Positions 1 to 8,409 are shown, counted from the first letter of the stretch. The stretch is 12,679 nt of DNA from an uncultured Clostridia bacterium (GCA_937877295.1 CALFIV010000042.1:1-12679), one strand, 5' to 3'. Notes: generated by a model from the sequence alone, not told the origin. Numbers and translations are program-made.

Positions 1-1
1 C

Positions 2-575
2 ATCCAGGAGGGCGAGAAGAAGGCCGAGAAGGCCAGCAAGCACGGCATCTTCTCGGTGGCCATCAGCGGCATCCAGAACCTCGGCTACCACGGCCGCCTT
101 CCGGAGGACCTCGTCAAGCTCATCCGCGACTGCCGGGTGCGCAACGTCGTCTTCCTGATGGACAGCGACCTGCACGACATCACGAAGATCCTCCGGGAGG
201 ACGACCCCGTGGAGCGACGGCCGAAGAACTTCTTCTACGCCGTAAAGAACTACAAGGAGTACATGCTGGGCCTGCGGAACCAGAACATCGAGCTGGAGAT
301 CTACTACGGCCACGTGCTGAAGAACGACGCCGGGGACAAGGGCATCGACGACCTGCTGCTGGAGCCGGCCAACGACACGGCGGCCATCCTGCGTGAACTA
401 CAGTCGTTCACCAGCGGAATGCCCGACCGCGACTATATCTACACCTACCAGATCAGCGGCATCTCGTCGTACAAGATCAAGCAGATCTTCGGCCTCTCCA
501 ACGTGAACGACTTCTGCAACATGTTCGCCGAAGAGGTGAGGAACCACGACTTCGTCTACAACGGCATCCTCTACT
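2..575 (+). other. DUF3854/Toprim-like protein fragment, foreign to the ABC operon
   Basis: The encoded residues include EGEKKAEKASKHGIFSVAIS at the left edge, VVFLMDSDLHDI, and GDKGIDDLLLEP. This is the Toprim-like pattern (an EGEKKA acidic turn, then a D-x-D-rich strand, then a KGIDDLL tail) of DUF3854 domains. I associate these with replication or primase-like proteins of phages and integrative elements, often in Bacteroidota. Codon choice here is almost exclusively C or G at third positions and shifts to a more mixed use after about 600, where gtt, ctt and gca codons appear. The end given is approximate; the join lies somewhere in 545-605. It may be an assembly join, an insertion remnant or a true fusion. 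The domain assignment is from memory of the family pattern, not a search. Confidence 0.6.
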
Positions 576-1909
576 ACACCACCGAGAAGACCGACAAGGA
601 CGGCAACCTCGTTCCGCAGCTTGCAACCTCGTGGGAGCAGATCGATCCCTGCACGGTTCGTTTCAATCTGCGTGACGACGTTACGTTCTCTGACGGCAGC
701 AAGTTCAACGCGGAGACCGTTGCGTACACGGTCAACTGGATCGGTACGAAGGAACCGAGATTCAAGTATTACACCAAGTGGGGCAAACCCTCGTGGCCGT
801 GCAGCGCGGAGGTTGAGAGCGAGTATTCCGTTCTGGTCCGCACCGCAAAGCCCAATTTCACGATCCCGTCGCAGATGACGTTCATCTCGATGTATCCGCT
901 TGGTGCAGGCGAGGATGAAAACTTCCAGAACCATCCCGTCGGCACCGGCCCGTACAAGCTGGAGAACTGGGACGTCGGCGTCAGCGTCACGCTCACGAAG
1001 CGCGATGATTACTGGGGCGAGTGCAAAGGCGTCAAGACGCTGATCTTCGACGTCGTCGCCGATGAGAGTGCCAGAAGCGCAGCGATGAAGAACGGCGAGT
1101 ACGACATCGTGCAGAACGTGTCCTATGACGACGCGGATGCATTGAAAGCCGGCAAGGTGGAAGGCATGTATCTGCAGGAGGATCCGAGCAACGCAATCAG
1201 CTACATTTACTTCAGCAATCTGAGCGATAACGAATTCATTCAGAACCCAGACTTCCGCAAGGCAATGACCTATGCGATCGACTACAAAGGCATCGAGACG
1301 ATGCTCTGCAACAACTATGTCGTTACCTCGACCGGCTGCAACCCGAACGTTGCAACGATCCGCTACGGCTATAATGGCGGCAGCTTCCCGGAACGCGATG
1401 TGGAAAAGGCAAGACAGCTTGCAAAGGACTGCGGCTATAACGGCGAAGAGATTCTGATGTACTATTCCAACGCACAGTTTGCGCGTGACCTTGAGATCTC
1501 CGAGACGATCATTTCGCAGCTCGTTGAAGCGGGCTTCAACATCCGTGTCGAGCAGATCGACAGCGCGTCCTGGAGCGAATACAAAAAGACCGGCAACTAC
1601 GACTTGGCGTTGAACTTCTCCTCCGGCACGTACACCGGTGACACCGAGTACTACTACGTGCAGGCAATGGGTACGAACGGCAACTGGAGCTGGGAGTACG
1701 CGGACGAGCTGCTCAACAAGTGCTACGAGGATGACATCACTGCGGAAAAGCGCGGCGAATACCTCACGCAGATCATGGAGTACGCATGGAGCATGACGCC
1801 GAACATCTGGTGTGTCGACTCACATCTTCTGAACGCTGTTTCTGACGGCCTGAACGGCTTCCAGGCAACGCAGGAGAGCTTGATCTGGGTCAAGGACTGC
1901 AACTGGTGA
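2..1909 (+). CDS. Chimeric frame: DUF3854-like N-part joined to family 5 ABC solute-binding protein (5' partial)
   Basis: The frame is open from the window's left edge to a TGA at 1907-1909; a GTG at 56 is only the first possible start inside the window. From about 545-605 on, the product is the extracellular peptide/nickel-type solute-binding protein (SBP_bac_5) that feeds the downstream Dpp-like transporter. Hallmarks seen are NLVPQLATSWE, the VGTGPYKLENW stretch followed by a KRDDYWGE segment, FRKAMTYAIDYKGI, and a C-terminal lobe ending near the stop. The binding protein lacks what normally comes first: a lipoprotein or Sec signal peptide and roughly the first 50-70 residues. In their place are about 180 residues unrelated to transport (see the separate entry). 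As written, the protein would not be exported. The transporter assignment of the C-terminal part is firm; whether the fused frame exists in a living cell is doubtful. Confidence 0.85.
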   Translation: MQEGEKKAEKASKHGIFSVAISGIQNLGYHGRLPEDLVKLIRDCRVRNVVFLMDSDLHDITKILREDDPVERRPKNFFYAVKNYKEYMLGLRNQNIELEIYYGHVLKNDAGDKGIDDLLLEPANDTAAILRELQSFTSGMPDRDYIYTYQISGISSYKIKQIFGLSNVNDFCNMFAEEVRNHDFVYNGILYYTTEKTDKDGNLVPQLATSWEQIDPCTVRFNLRDDVTFSDGSKFNAETVAYTVNWIGTKEPRFKYYTKWGKPSWPCSAEVESEYSVLVRTAKPNFTIPSQMTFISMYPLGAGEDENFQNHPVGTGPYKLENWDVGVSVTLTKRDDYWGECKGVKTLIFDVVADESARSAAMKNGEYDIVQNVSYDDADALKAGKVEGMYLQEDPSNAISYIYFSNLSDNEFIQNPDFRKAMTYAIDYKGIETMLCNNYVVTSTGCNPNVATIRYGYNGGSFPERDVEKARQLAKDCGYNGEEILMYYSNAQFARDLEISETIISQLVEAGFNIRVEQIDSASWSEYKKTGNYDLALNFSSGTYTGDTEYYYVQAMGTNGNWSWEYADELLNKCYEDDITAEKRGEYLTQIMEYAWSMTPNIWCVDSHLLNAVSDGLNGFQATQESLIWVKDCNW

Positions 1910-1933
1910 CTGAAGAAAGCAAAATAACGATCT

Positions 1934-1969
1934 GGGCAGTTCTGACGCTCCGCCGGAGCTGCCCTTTTT
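1934..1969 (+). terminator. Intrinsic terminator between solute-binding protein and permease genes
   Basis: GGGCAGTTCTG (1934-1944) pairs with the CGGAGCTGCCC side (1954-1964), giving an 11-bp stem with two or three wobble pairs and a loop of about 9 bases, followed directly by TTTTT (1965-1969). It lies 25 bases after the stop of the binding-protein gene and 30 bases before the permease start. In such operons a partly leaky hairpin here keeps the binding protein more abundant than the membrane subunits. Confidence 0.8.
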
Positions 1970-1986
1970 GATCCCAAACACGATAT

Positions 1987-1992
1987 AGGGAG
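1987..1992 (+). promoter_or_regulatory. Ribosome binding site deciding the dppB start
   Basis: AGGGAG ends at 1992, one base before the ATG at 1994 but seven before the ATG at 2000. The spacing favours 2000 as the true start. Confidence 0.65.
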
Positions 1993-1999
1993 AATGATT

Positions 2000-2938
2000 A
2001 TGTGGTCCTATATTCTGAAACGATTATTGAGAGGCGTTCTGACCGTTGTGCTGGTCGTCATCCTGATTTTCTTCCTGCTGCGTGTCGCGCCGTCCAATCC
2101 GGCAGTCATGCTGGCGGGAGAAGGCGCGTCGGCAGAGGACATTGCAGAGATCGAGAAACTGTGGGGGTTGGATAAACCGTATATCCAGCAGTTCTTTGAT
2201 TACGTCAAATCCCTGCTCTCCGGCAACGCGGGCATGTCCTTCCAGTATACGAACAACGGCAAACCGATTTACACCGTCACCGAGCTCGTATTCGCCAGGA
2301 TGCCGAATACGATCCTGCTCGCGATCGCGTCGATCGTCATCAGCGTCGTGTTCGGCGCGATCCTCGGAACATTGTCCGCGCTCAAGCCGGGGTCCTGGTT
2401 CGATACGATCATCACGACACTCGGCTTTATCATCAACTCGTTCCCGGTCTTCTTCATCGGCATTGTGCTGATCGCGATCTTTGCGTTGTCCCTGCACTGG
2501 CTGCCGTCAGGCGGATCGGGCGGATTCGCCTCGCTGCTGCTTCCGGCGATGACGCTGTCGATGCATTTCTGCATCACCATGACGCGTATGACGCGTGCCG
2601 AGATCCTCCGGGTCATGTCCAGCGGCTTCATTCGCGCAGTCCGCGCCAAGGGCGTTTCGGAAACGATGGTTCTGTTTGTGCATGCGCTCCGCAACGCCGC
2701 GATCCCGCTCGTCACGCTGATCGGTCTGCGCATCGGCAACCTGCTCGGCGGCTCGGTGGTTGTGGAAGGATTGTTCCGCTGGCCCGGCATCGGACAGCTT
2801 TTGATTACTTCCGTACAGGTGCGCGACTATGCGACGGTGCAGTTTCTCGTACCATATGTGGCGTTCGTGTTCGTTGTGATGAACCTGATTGTAGACATCC
2901 TGTACGGCGTGCTCGATCCGCGCGTCAGCAGACGCTGA
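2000..2938 (+). CDS. dppB: Dpp/Opp-type ABC transporter permease, first subunit
   Basis: This is one of the two membrane subunits that form the import channel for the solute delivered by the upstream binding protein. The product of 312 residues begins with a short basic stretch (KRLLRG) and a hydrophobic helix, as DppB proteins do, and carries about six membrane helices. The cytoplasmic EAA loop that contacts the ATPases is visible as RAKGVSETMVLFVHALRNA, followed by the family signature VVVEGLFRWPGIGQLL. An ATG two codons upstream (1994) is too close to the AGGGAG site. A 6-bp hairpin (GTCAGC/GCTGAC, 2924-2939) covers the stop codon. The substrate cannot be told from the permease; peptides, nickel and some sugars use this family. 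Confidence 0.93.
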   Translation: MWSYILKRLLRGVLTVVLVVILIFFLLRVAPSNPAVMLAGEGASAEDIAEIEKLWGLDKPYIQQFFDYVKSLLSGNAGMSFQYTNNGKPIYTVTELVFARMPNTILLAIASIVISVVFGAILGTLSALKPGSWFDTIITTLGFIINSFPVFFIGIVLIAIFALSLHWLPSGGSGGFASLLLPAMTLSMHFCITMTRMTRAEILRVMSSGFIRAVRAKGVSETMVLFVHALRNAAIPLVTLIGLRIGNLLGGSVVVEGLFRWPGIGQLLITSVQVRDYATVQFLVPYVAFVFVVMNLIVDILYGVLDPRVSRR

Positions 2939-2948
2939 CAGCGGCGAC

Positions 2949-2954
2949 GAGGTG
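2949..2954 (+). promoter_or_regulatory. Ribosome binding site deciding the dppC start
   Basis: GAGGTG lies six bases before the ATG at 2961. A GTG at 2952 in the same frame is inside this site and so cannot be the start. Confidence 0.65.
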
Positions 2955-2960
2955 ACCATT

Positions 2961-3812
2961 ATGGAAAAAGATAAGAAGCAAACGCAACAGAAAAAGATTG
3001 CATGGATCAAGCGGCGCGGTTCCAAGAAGCTGCTGATCGGCATCATCATGGTCGGCATTGTCGCGCTGATGGTGCTCGTATCACTGTTCTGGACGCCGTA
3101 CGATCCGAATGAAACGAACCTGATGAGCCGACTCGCTGCGCCAAGTCTCAAGCATCCGTTCGGCGCAGACCAGCTCGGACGCGATATTCTGAGCCGCGTC
3201 ATGGCGGGCGGGCAGATCTCTCTGTCGATCGCGATCATGTCGTTGGTCGGAACGGCGGCGATCGGTATGGTGGCGGGTCTTTTGAGCGGCTATTACGGCG
3301 GTGTGGTGGATGACACATTCAACATCATCGCGGATATCCGAAACTCCATGCCGACGACGGTCATCATCATCGTGTGCCTGTCAGTGTTTGGCTCGAGCGT
3401 CATCCTGATGGCGATCCTGCTTGCGGTCGTCGAATGGGTCAGCATCTTCCGCACGGTCCGCGCGCGGACGATGGTTGAAAAAAAGATGGACTACGTCACG
3501 GCGGCGTACTGCGCCGGCGCGTCCGATGCGCATGTCATCTTCCGCTACATCATGCCGAACGTCATCAGCGAGGTCATTGTTCTGACCACGCTGCTCATTT
3601 CCACGATCATCATCACAGAGGCTTCGCTGAGTTATCTGGGCGTCGGCGTCGCACGTCCGTATCCTTCCTGGGGTCGCATGGTCAGCGACGGCCGCGATTA
3701 CTTCCCCGATAAATGGTGGATCTCTGCAGTGCCCGCGCTCTGCATCGCCGTGTTCGTTCTGGGGATCAACTTCCTCGGCGACGGAATCAAACAAAAACTC
3801 AAGATGGAGTAA
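2961..3812 (+). CDS. dppC: Dpp/Opp-type ABC transporter permease, second subunit
   Basis: This is the second membrane subunit, partner of the preceding DppB-like protein. It has 283 residues, with a lysine-rich cytoplasmic tail (about 25 residues) before the first helix, as usual for DppC. The family motif HPFGADQLGRDILSRV follows the first helix. The EAA loop is AAYCAGASDAHVIFRYIMPN, and the end carries EASLSYLGVG, PSWGRMVSDGRDYF and the last helix ending in GINFLGDGIKQ. It lies 22 bases after dppB and 9 bases before the first ATPase gene, so it is surely in the same operon. The family is certain; the solute is unknown. Confidence 0.93.
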   Translation: MEKDKKQTQQKKIAWIKRRGSKKLLIGIIMVGIVALMVLVSLFWTPYDPNETNLMSRLAAPSLKHPFGADQLGRDILSRVMAGGQISLSIAIMSLVGTAAIGMVAGLLSGYYGGVVDDTFNIIADIRNSMPTTVIIIVCLSVFGSSVILMAILLAVVEWVSIFRTVRARTMVEKKMDYVTAAYCAGASDAHVIFRYIMPNVISEVIVLTTLLISTIIITEASLSYLGVGVARPYPSWGRMVSDGRDYFPDKWWISAVPALCIAVFVLGINFLGDGIKQKLKME

Positions 3813-3821
3813 GGTGATACC

Positions 3822-4801
<980 letters not shown>

Positions 4802-4805
<4 letters not shown>

Positions 4806-5806
4806 GCATTGAACAAAAACAGGGCGAACCGCTTCTTCGAGTCGAGCATCTCAAAAAGTATTTTCCCGTCAAAAACAGCGCGCTGTTTTCCAAGAACGGC
4901 GGCACACTCTATGCCGTCGACGACATCAGCTTTTTCGTTAACTACGGCGAAACGTTCAGTCTGGTCGGCGAGTCCGGCTGCGGCAAGACGACCGTGGGCA
5001 AAACGATCCTGCAGCTCTATCAGCCGACGGCGGGCGACGTATTCTTCGAGGGAAAGAACCTCGTCGGATTGAAAAAACGCGAGCTGCGAGAGATCCGCGC
5101 CAACATGCAGATGGTATTTCAGGATCCCAACTCCTCGCTCAATCCGCGCATGACCATCTACGATTCGATCGCGGACATCATCAAGATCCATCATAGGATG
5201 GAGCGCGATGCGCTTTCCAAGCGCGTCTACGAGCTTCTGGACATGGTTGGTCTGCCTTCGTGGTTTGCCGAGCGCTATCCGCATGAGTTCTCCGGCGGAC
5301 AGCTGCAGCGCGCCTGCATCGCCAGAGCGCTTGCGCTGAATCCGAAGTTCATCGTGTGCGACGAACCGGTCTCAGCGCTGGATGTGTCGATCCAGTCGCA
5401 GGTTCTGAACCTGCTTTCGGACCTCAAAAAGGAGCTTTCGCTGTCCTATCTGTTCATTTCCCACGGGCTTCCGGCGGTCAAGCATATCTCCGACCGCATC
5501 GCCGTCATGTATCTCGGACGCATCATCGAGCAGGCGGACAGCGCCGAGCTGTTTGCCAACCCGCTGCATCCGTACACACAGGCGCTGATTTCAGCGGTGC
5601 CCGTTCCGGATCCGAATCAGAGACGCGAGCGGATCGTGCTGGAGGGCGACGTTCCTTCGCCGATCCATCCTCCGAAAGGCTGCCGGTTTTGCACCCGGTG
5701 CCGCTATGCGAGCGAGCAGTGCCGCACGCAGGAATCGCAGCTTACGGAGGTCAAAGCAGGACACTTTGTCGCCTGCCATCTGTGCAAAGGAAGCGAAGAA
5801 GCATGA
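4802..5806 (+). CDS. dppF: Dpp/Opp-type ABC transporter ATP-binding protein, second ATPase
   Basis: This is the second ATPase of the importer, 334 residues long. It shows Walker A GESGCGKT (56-63), the Q-loop in QMVFQDP (Gln107), the signature FSGGQLQR (163-170), Walker B FIVCDE (183-188) followed by the standard PVSALD, and switch His221. The residue after the switch His is Gly222 and the next part reads LPAVKH, where relatives have HDLSVVRH or similar. The C-terminal tail carries Cys294, 297, 300, 307, 325 and 328, again resembling an iron-sulfur site. The start is well supported by AAGGAGG at 4788-4794 and by the four-base overlap with the upstream gene. It overlaps the following YhcH-family gene in the same way. 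Confidence 0.94.
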
Positions 5807-6249
5807 TCATCGATACGATGGAAAACAGAGCAAAGCATCCGGAGCTTCCGCAGCGCGTGCTGCGTACGCTGGATGCGATCGCCGCGATGGATACGGCGGC
5901 GCTCGAGCCCGGAATCATCCGCATCGGCGACGTCGAACACGCAAAGGTGCTCTCGTATGAGACCAAGACCGGCAGACGGTTCGCCTCGCATCTGCGCCAT
6001 GCCGATCTCACAGTCGTGCTCGAGGGCGAAGAGTGTATGACTGTCGCCGACACAAAGACGCTTGTACAGACGGAGCATCTCACGGAAAAAGATGTGATCC
6101 ATTACGAGGGAGAAGGAACGGACTATGCGCTCAAGCAGGGCATGTTCGCATGGATCGTTCCGGGGGACGCGCACAGTACCAAGCAGGTCCTTCACGCGCC
6201 CTGTCAAGTCAAGAGCATCATTATTAATTTTGAAACGGAGAGTTTATAA
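5803..6249 (+). CDS. YhcH/YjgK/YiaL family protein (cupin-like beta barrel)
   Basis: The product of 148 residues, presumably cytoplasmic, matches the YhcH/YjgK/YiaL (DUF386, TabA-like) family in length and motifs: FASHLRHADLTVVLEGEE (60-77, with His63, His66, Asp68 and the GEE), EGEGTDYALKQGMFAWIVPGDAH (metal-type His124), and KSIIINF near the end. Family members are single-domain metal-binding barrels; several sit in sialic acid or sugar-acid operons and have been suggested to act on sugar anomers or isomers. The exact reaction is not settled. The ATG overlaps the dppF stop (ATGA, 5803-5806), with an AAAGGAAG site at 5786-5793, so translation is coupled to the transporter. The same frame is open far upstream but only as a shadow of dppF. 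It implies the imported solute could be a sugar or sugar acid. Confidence 0.85.
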   Translation: MIIDTMENRAKHPELPQRVLRTLDAIAAMDTAALEPGIIRIGDVEHAKVLSYETKTGRRFASHLRHADLTVVLEGEECMTVADTKTLVQTEHLTEKDVIHYEGEGTDYALKQGMFAWIVPGDAHSTKQVLHAPCQVKSIIINFETESL

Positions 6250-6251
6250 AC

Positions 6252-6980
6252 ATGAATATGGATGTAGGCAATCGCGTATACAAAACGATCCGCAGACCGG
6301 ATAAAGCGTTGGTGGAACAGTTTCGCAACATTCCGTCGAGCAACATCGGCGACATGATGAACCGACTCTACTGCATGCGCCATACGATCAACCGCATCGG
6401 CAGAACGGACATTCGCATGCTCGGCACGGCAATCACCGTCAAGATTCCCGATGGTGACAACGCCTTCATCCACGCGGCGCTGGATCTTGCCGAGGAGGGT
6501 GACGTGCTGGTCATCGACGGCAACGGCTGTCTGACGAGATCACTCATGGGCGAAATGATGTTCAACTATGCGCACAACCGCGGCATCGCGGGCATCGTGG
6601 TCGACGGCGCAATCCGCGACAGCGATTCGCTGCAGACGCTGCCAATTCCGGTGTACGCAGCGGGCATTACGCCGCAGGGACCGTACAAGAACGGTCCGGG
6701 CGAGATCAATATCCCCGTGTCCTGCGGCGGGCAGGTCGTGTTCCCGGGCGATATCCTCGTCGGCGACGCGGACGGCGTCGTTGTCATCCATGCGGCGGAC
6801 GCGCCGAAGATCATTGCGGCCGCGCAGAAAAAATATGAGGACGAGCTCGAACGGCTCAAGTGCTACCATACGATGGGCAACATTGACGCGGAGAGCCACA
6901 ACAAAAAGTTTACGGAGCTGATGGAAAAGCTGCACACCACAGTGTATCAGGAAGACAGCAAGGCATATTACGAAGACTGA
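6252..6980 (+). CDS. RraA-like protein (HMG/CHA aldolase-type fold; possible oxaloacetate decarboxylase)
   Basis: The 242-residue product has the RraA / demethylmenaquinone methyltransferase-like fold pattern: SSNIGDMMNR (29-38), GTAITVK (58-64), EGDVLVIDGNG (82-92), GEMMFNYAHNRGIAGIVVDG (100-119) and RDSD (122-125). The closing half reads GDILVGDADGVVVI. Arg122-Asp123 correspond to the divalent-metal and substrate residues of 4-hydroxy-4-methyl-2-oxoglutarate/4-carboxy-4-hydroxy-2-oxoadipate aldolases, enzymes that also decarboxylate oxaloacetate. The acid usually three positions after the Asp is Ser126 here, with Asp125 next to it, so activity is not assured. Older annotations as menaquinone methyltransferase or RNase E regulator are poor fits for such proteins. 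The gene starts two bases after the yhcH-like stop, with GGAGAG at 6237-6242, so it is in the transporter operon. A lysine-rich tail after residue 195 is longer than in RraA itself. Confidence 0.88.
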   Translation: MNMDVGNRVYKTIRRPDKALVEQFRNIPSSNIGDMMNRLYCMRHTINRIGRTDIRMLGTAITVKIPDGDNAFIHAALDLAEEGDVLVIDGNGCLTRSLMGEMMFNYAHNRGIAGIVVDGAIRDSDSLQTLPIPVYAAGITPQGPYKNGPGEINIPVSCGGQVVFPGDILVGDADGVVVIHAADAPKIIAAAQKKYEDELERLKCYHTMGNIDAESHNKKFTELMEKLHTTVYQEDSKAYYED

Positions 6981-7001
6981 TCGGTCAGACGACGGAGGAG
7001 A

Positions 7002-8372
7002 ATGTTGTTTCGGCAGCATCGCTGCGGCATGAAGAATATCGATATGACCTCCGGGTCGATCTGGCGGAAGCTGGTTGCTTTTTCGCTCCCGATCTTGCTC
7101 GGAGAACTGTTTCAACAATTGTACAGTACGGTCGATACGCTGATCCTCGGCAATTTCGCAAGCGCCACGGAGATGGCGGCGGTCGGCGGTACCGGCAATG
7201 TCATCAACGTCCTGATCGGATTTTTCAACGGCGTCTCCATCGGCTGCACGGTTGTCACCGCCCGATTCTACGGTGCAAAGGATCGCGAAAAGCTCACACA
7301 GGCGGTGCATACGATCGTACTGCTGTCGGTTGCGCTCGGCGTCCTTTTGAGCGTCGTCGGCATCCTGATCACAAAACCGGTGCTGTCGCTGCTGGATCTG
7401 TCGGACACCGTCATGCCGTACGCGGTGACGTACGTGCGTATCTACTTCGCAGGGCTTTTGGGCGTCATCCTCTACAACATCGTGACAGGGATTCTGCGTG
7501 CGGTCGGAAACGTCCGGCTGCCGCTGATCGCGCTGGTGCTGTCGGCGGTTCTGAATGTCATTCTGGATCTGCTGTTTGTCATTCGGCTCAAAAAAGGTGT
7601 TGCGGGCGTTGCGATTGCGACCGCCTTTTCACAGGCGATCGCCGCGCTGATGTGCTTTGTGATCCTCAATCTGAACAAGGCGGATTACCGCTTCCGGCTG
7701 CGCGGCACGAAATTCAGCTTCGCGATCGTCGGACAGGTGCTCGCGGTCGGCGTACCGATCGGCATCCAGAAGATGCTGACCTCGCTGTCGAACGTACTCG
7801 TGCTGTCCTATATCACTCCGTTCGGCGATGCAAGCCTTGCGGGATGGGTTGTCTACACCAAGGTCAGCCGGTTTGTCATCCTCGGACTGCAGAGCATCGG
7901 ATCCTCGGTCACGACATTTGTCAGTCAGAACCTCGGCGCGGGACGCTATGATCGCGTGTGGCGCGGCGTGCGGATCGGGCTTTTGGAGAGCGTCATTCTC
8001 ACGGTGTCTCTGTCACTGCTGATCGTGCTGTTCCGTCGTCCGATCGCAATGCTGTTCGGGCATGACGAGCAGATGCTCGTCTACGCGGAGATTTACCTTG
8101 TTACGGTTGTTCCGCTCCTAATCCTGCATGTGCCGCATTCGCTGCTTTCTGCCGCACTCAGAAGTCTGAAACGGGCGGGGACGGCGACCATGCTGATGAT
8201 CACGGGGCTGGTCGTTGTACGCCAGATCTACCTGATGCTGATCACAAAGCTGATCAACACGCCGCAGATCGTGAGCCTGTCGTTCCCGGTCGGCTGGGTG
8301 GCATCAGGAAGCATGCTGCTGCTTTGCTACCTGCTGGTGATCCGAAAATTGTTTCGGAACCCGCCGATATAA
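7002..8372 (+). CDS. MATE family efflux transporter
   Basis: This is a 456-residue, very hydrophobic protein with about twelve membrane helices in two homologous halves. The N-terminal MTSGSIWRKLVAFSLPILL and FQQLYSTVDTLILGNF are the classic start of clostridial MATE (DinF/NorM-like) proteins, and GAKDREK plus a second repeat (ITPFGDASLAGWVVYTK, FVSQNLGAGRYDRV) confirm it. Such proteins export cationic drugs or metabolites in exchange for Na+ or H+; the substrate is not readable here. The start is uncertain. The ATG at 7002 has GGAGGAG (6994-7000) unusually close, TTG at 7005 would be spaced better, and family-like sequence begins only at Met10 (ATG 7029), which has no ribosome site. It lies 21 bases after the RraA-like gene, so it is probably co-transcribed. 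Confidence 0.9.
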   Translation: MLFRQHRCGMKNIDMTSGSIWRKLVAFSLPILLGELFQQLYSTVDTLILGNFASATEMAAVGGTGNVINVLIGFFNGVSIGCTVVTARFYGAKDREKLTQAVHTIVLLSVALGVLLSVVGILITKPVLSLLDLSDTVMPYAVTYVRIYFAGLLGVILYNIVTGILRAVGNVRLPLIALVLSAVLNVILDLLFVIRLKKGVAGVAIATAFSQAIAALMCFVILNLNKADYRFRLRGTKFSFAIVGQVLAVGVPIGIQKMLTSLSNVLVLSYITPFGDASLAGWVVYTKVSRFVILGLQSIGSSVTTFVSQNLGAGRYDRVWRGVRIGLLESVILTVSLSLLIVLFRRPIAMLFGHDEQMLVYAEIYLVTVVPLLILHVPHSLLSAALRSLKRAGTATMLMITGLVVVRQIYLMLITKLINTPQIVSLSFPVGWVASGSMLLLCYLLVIRKLFRNPPI

Positions 8373-8390
8373 AACATTTTTCTTCCGAAA
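8341..8390 (+). promoter_or_regulatory. Three-segment alternative hairpin before nfnA
   Basis: TCCGAAA (8341-8347), TTTCGGAA (8352-8359) and TTCCGAAA (8383-8390) are mutually complementary in sequence. Segment 2 can pair either with 1 (7 bp, 4-base loop) or with 3 (8 bp, 23-base loop). The first two overlap the 3' end of the MATE gene; the third ends 13 bases before the ribosome site of nfnA. This resembles an attenuator or RNA switch layout but could be chance. Confidence 0.35.
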
Positions 8391-8403
8391 AGATTCCAAG
8401 GAT

Positions 8404-8409
8404 AAGGAG
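8404..8409 (+). promoter_or_regulatory. Ribosome binding site of nfnA
   Basis: AAGGAG lies seven bases before the ATG at 8417 and fixes the start. The frame is open further upstream (to 8324), but that part overlaps the MATE gene and has no ribosome site. Confidence 0.75.

Noticed and set aside
2924..2939. Six-base-pair hairpin at the dppB stop codon as a terminator
   Set aside because: No T-tract follows, and dppC starts 22 bases later with a good ribosome site; such short stems are common by chance.
5356..5802. N-terminal extension of the YhcH-family frame
   Set aside because: The upstream part runs inside dppF, has shadow composition, and the ATGA overlap at 5803 with a ribosome site gives the family's normal length.
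6252..6980. Demethylmenaquinone methyltransferase or RNase E inhibitor annotation for the RraA-like gene
   Set aside because: There is no methyltransferase motif, no menaquinone gene nearby, and the host type usually lacks an E. coli-like RNase E partner; the Arg-Asp motif points to the aldolase/decarboxylase group.
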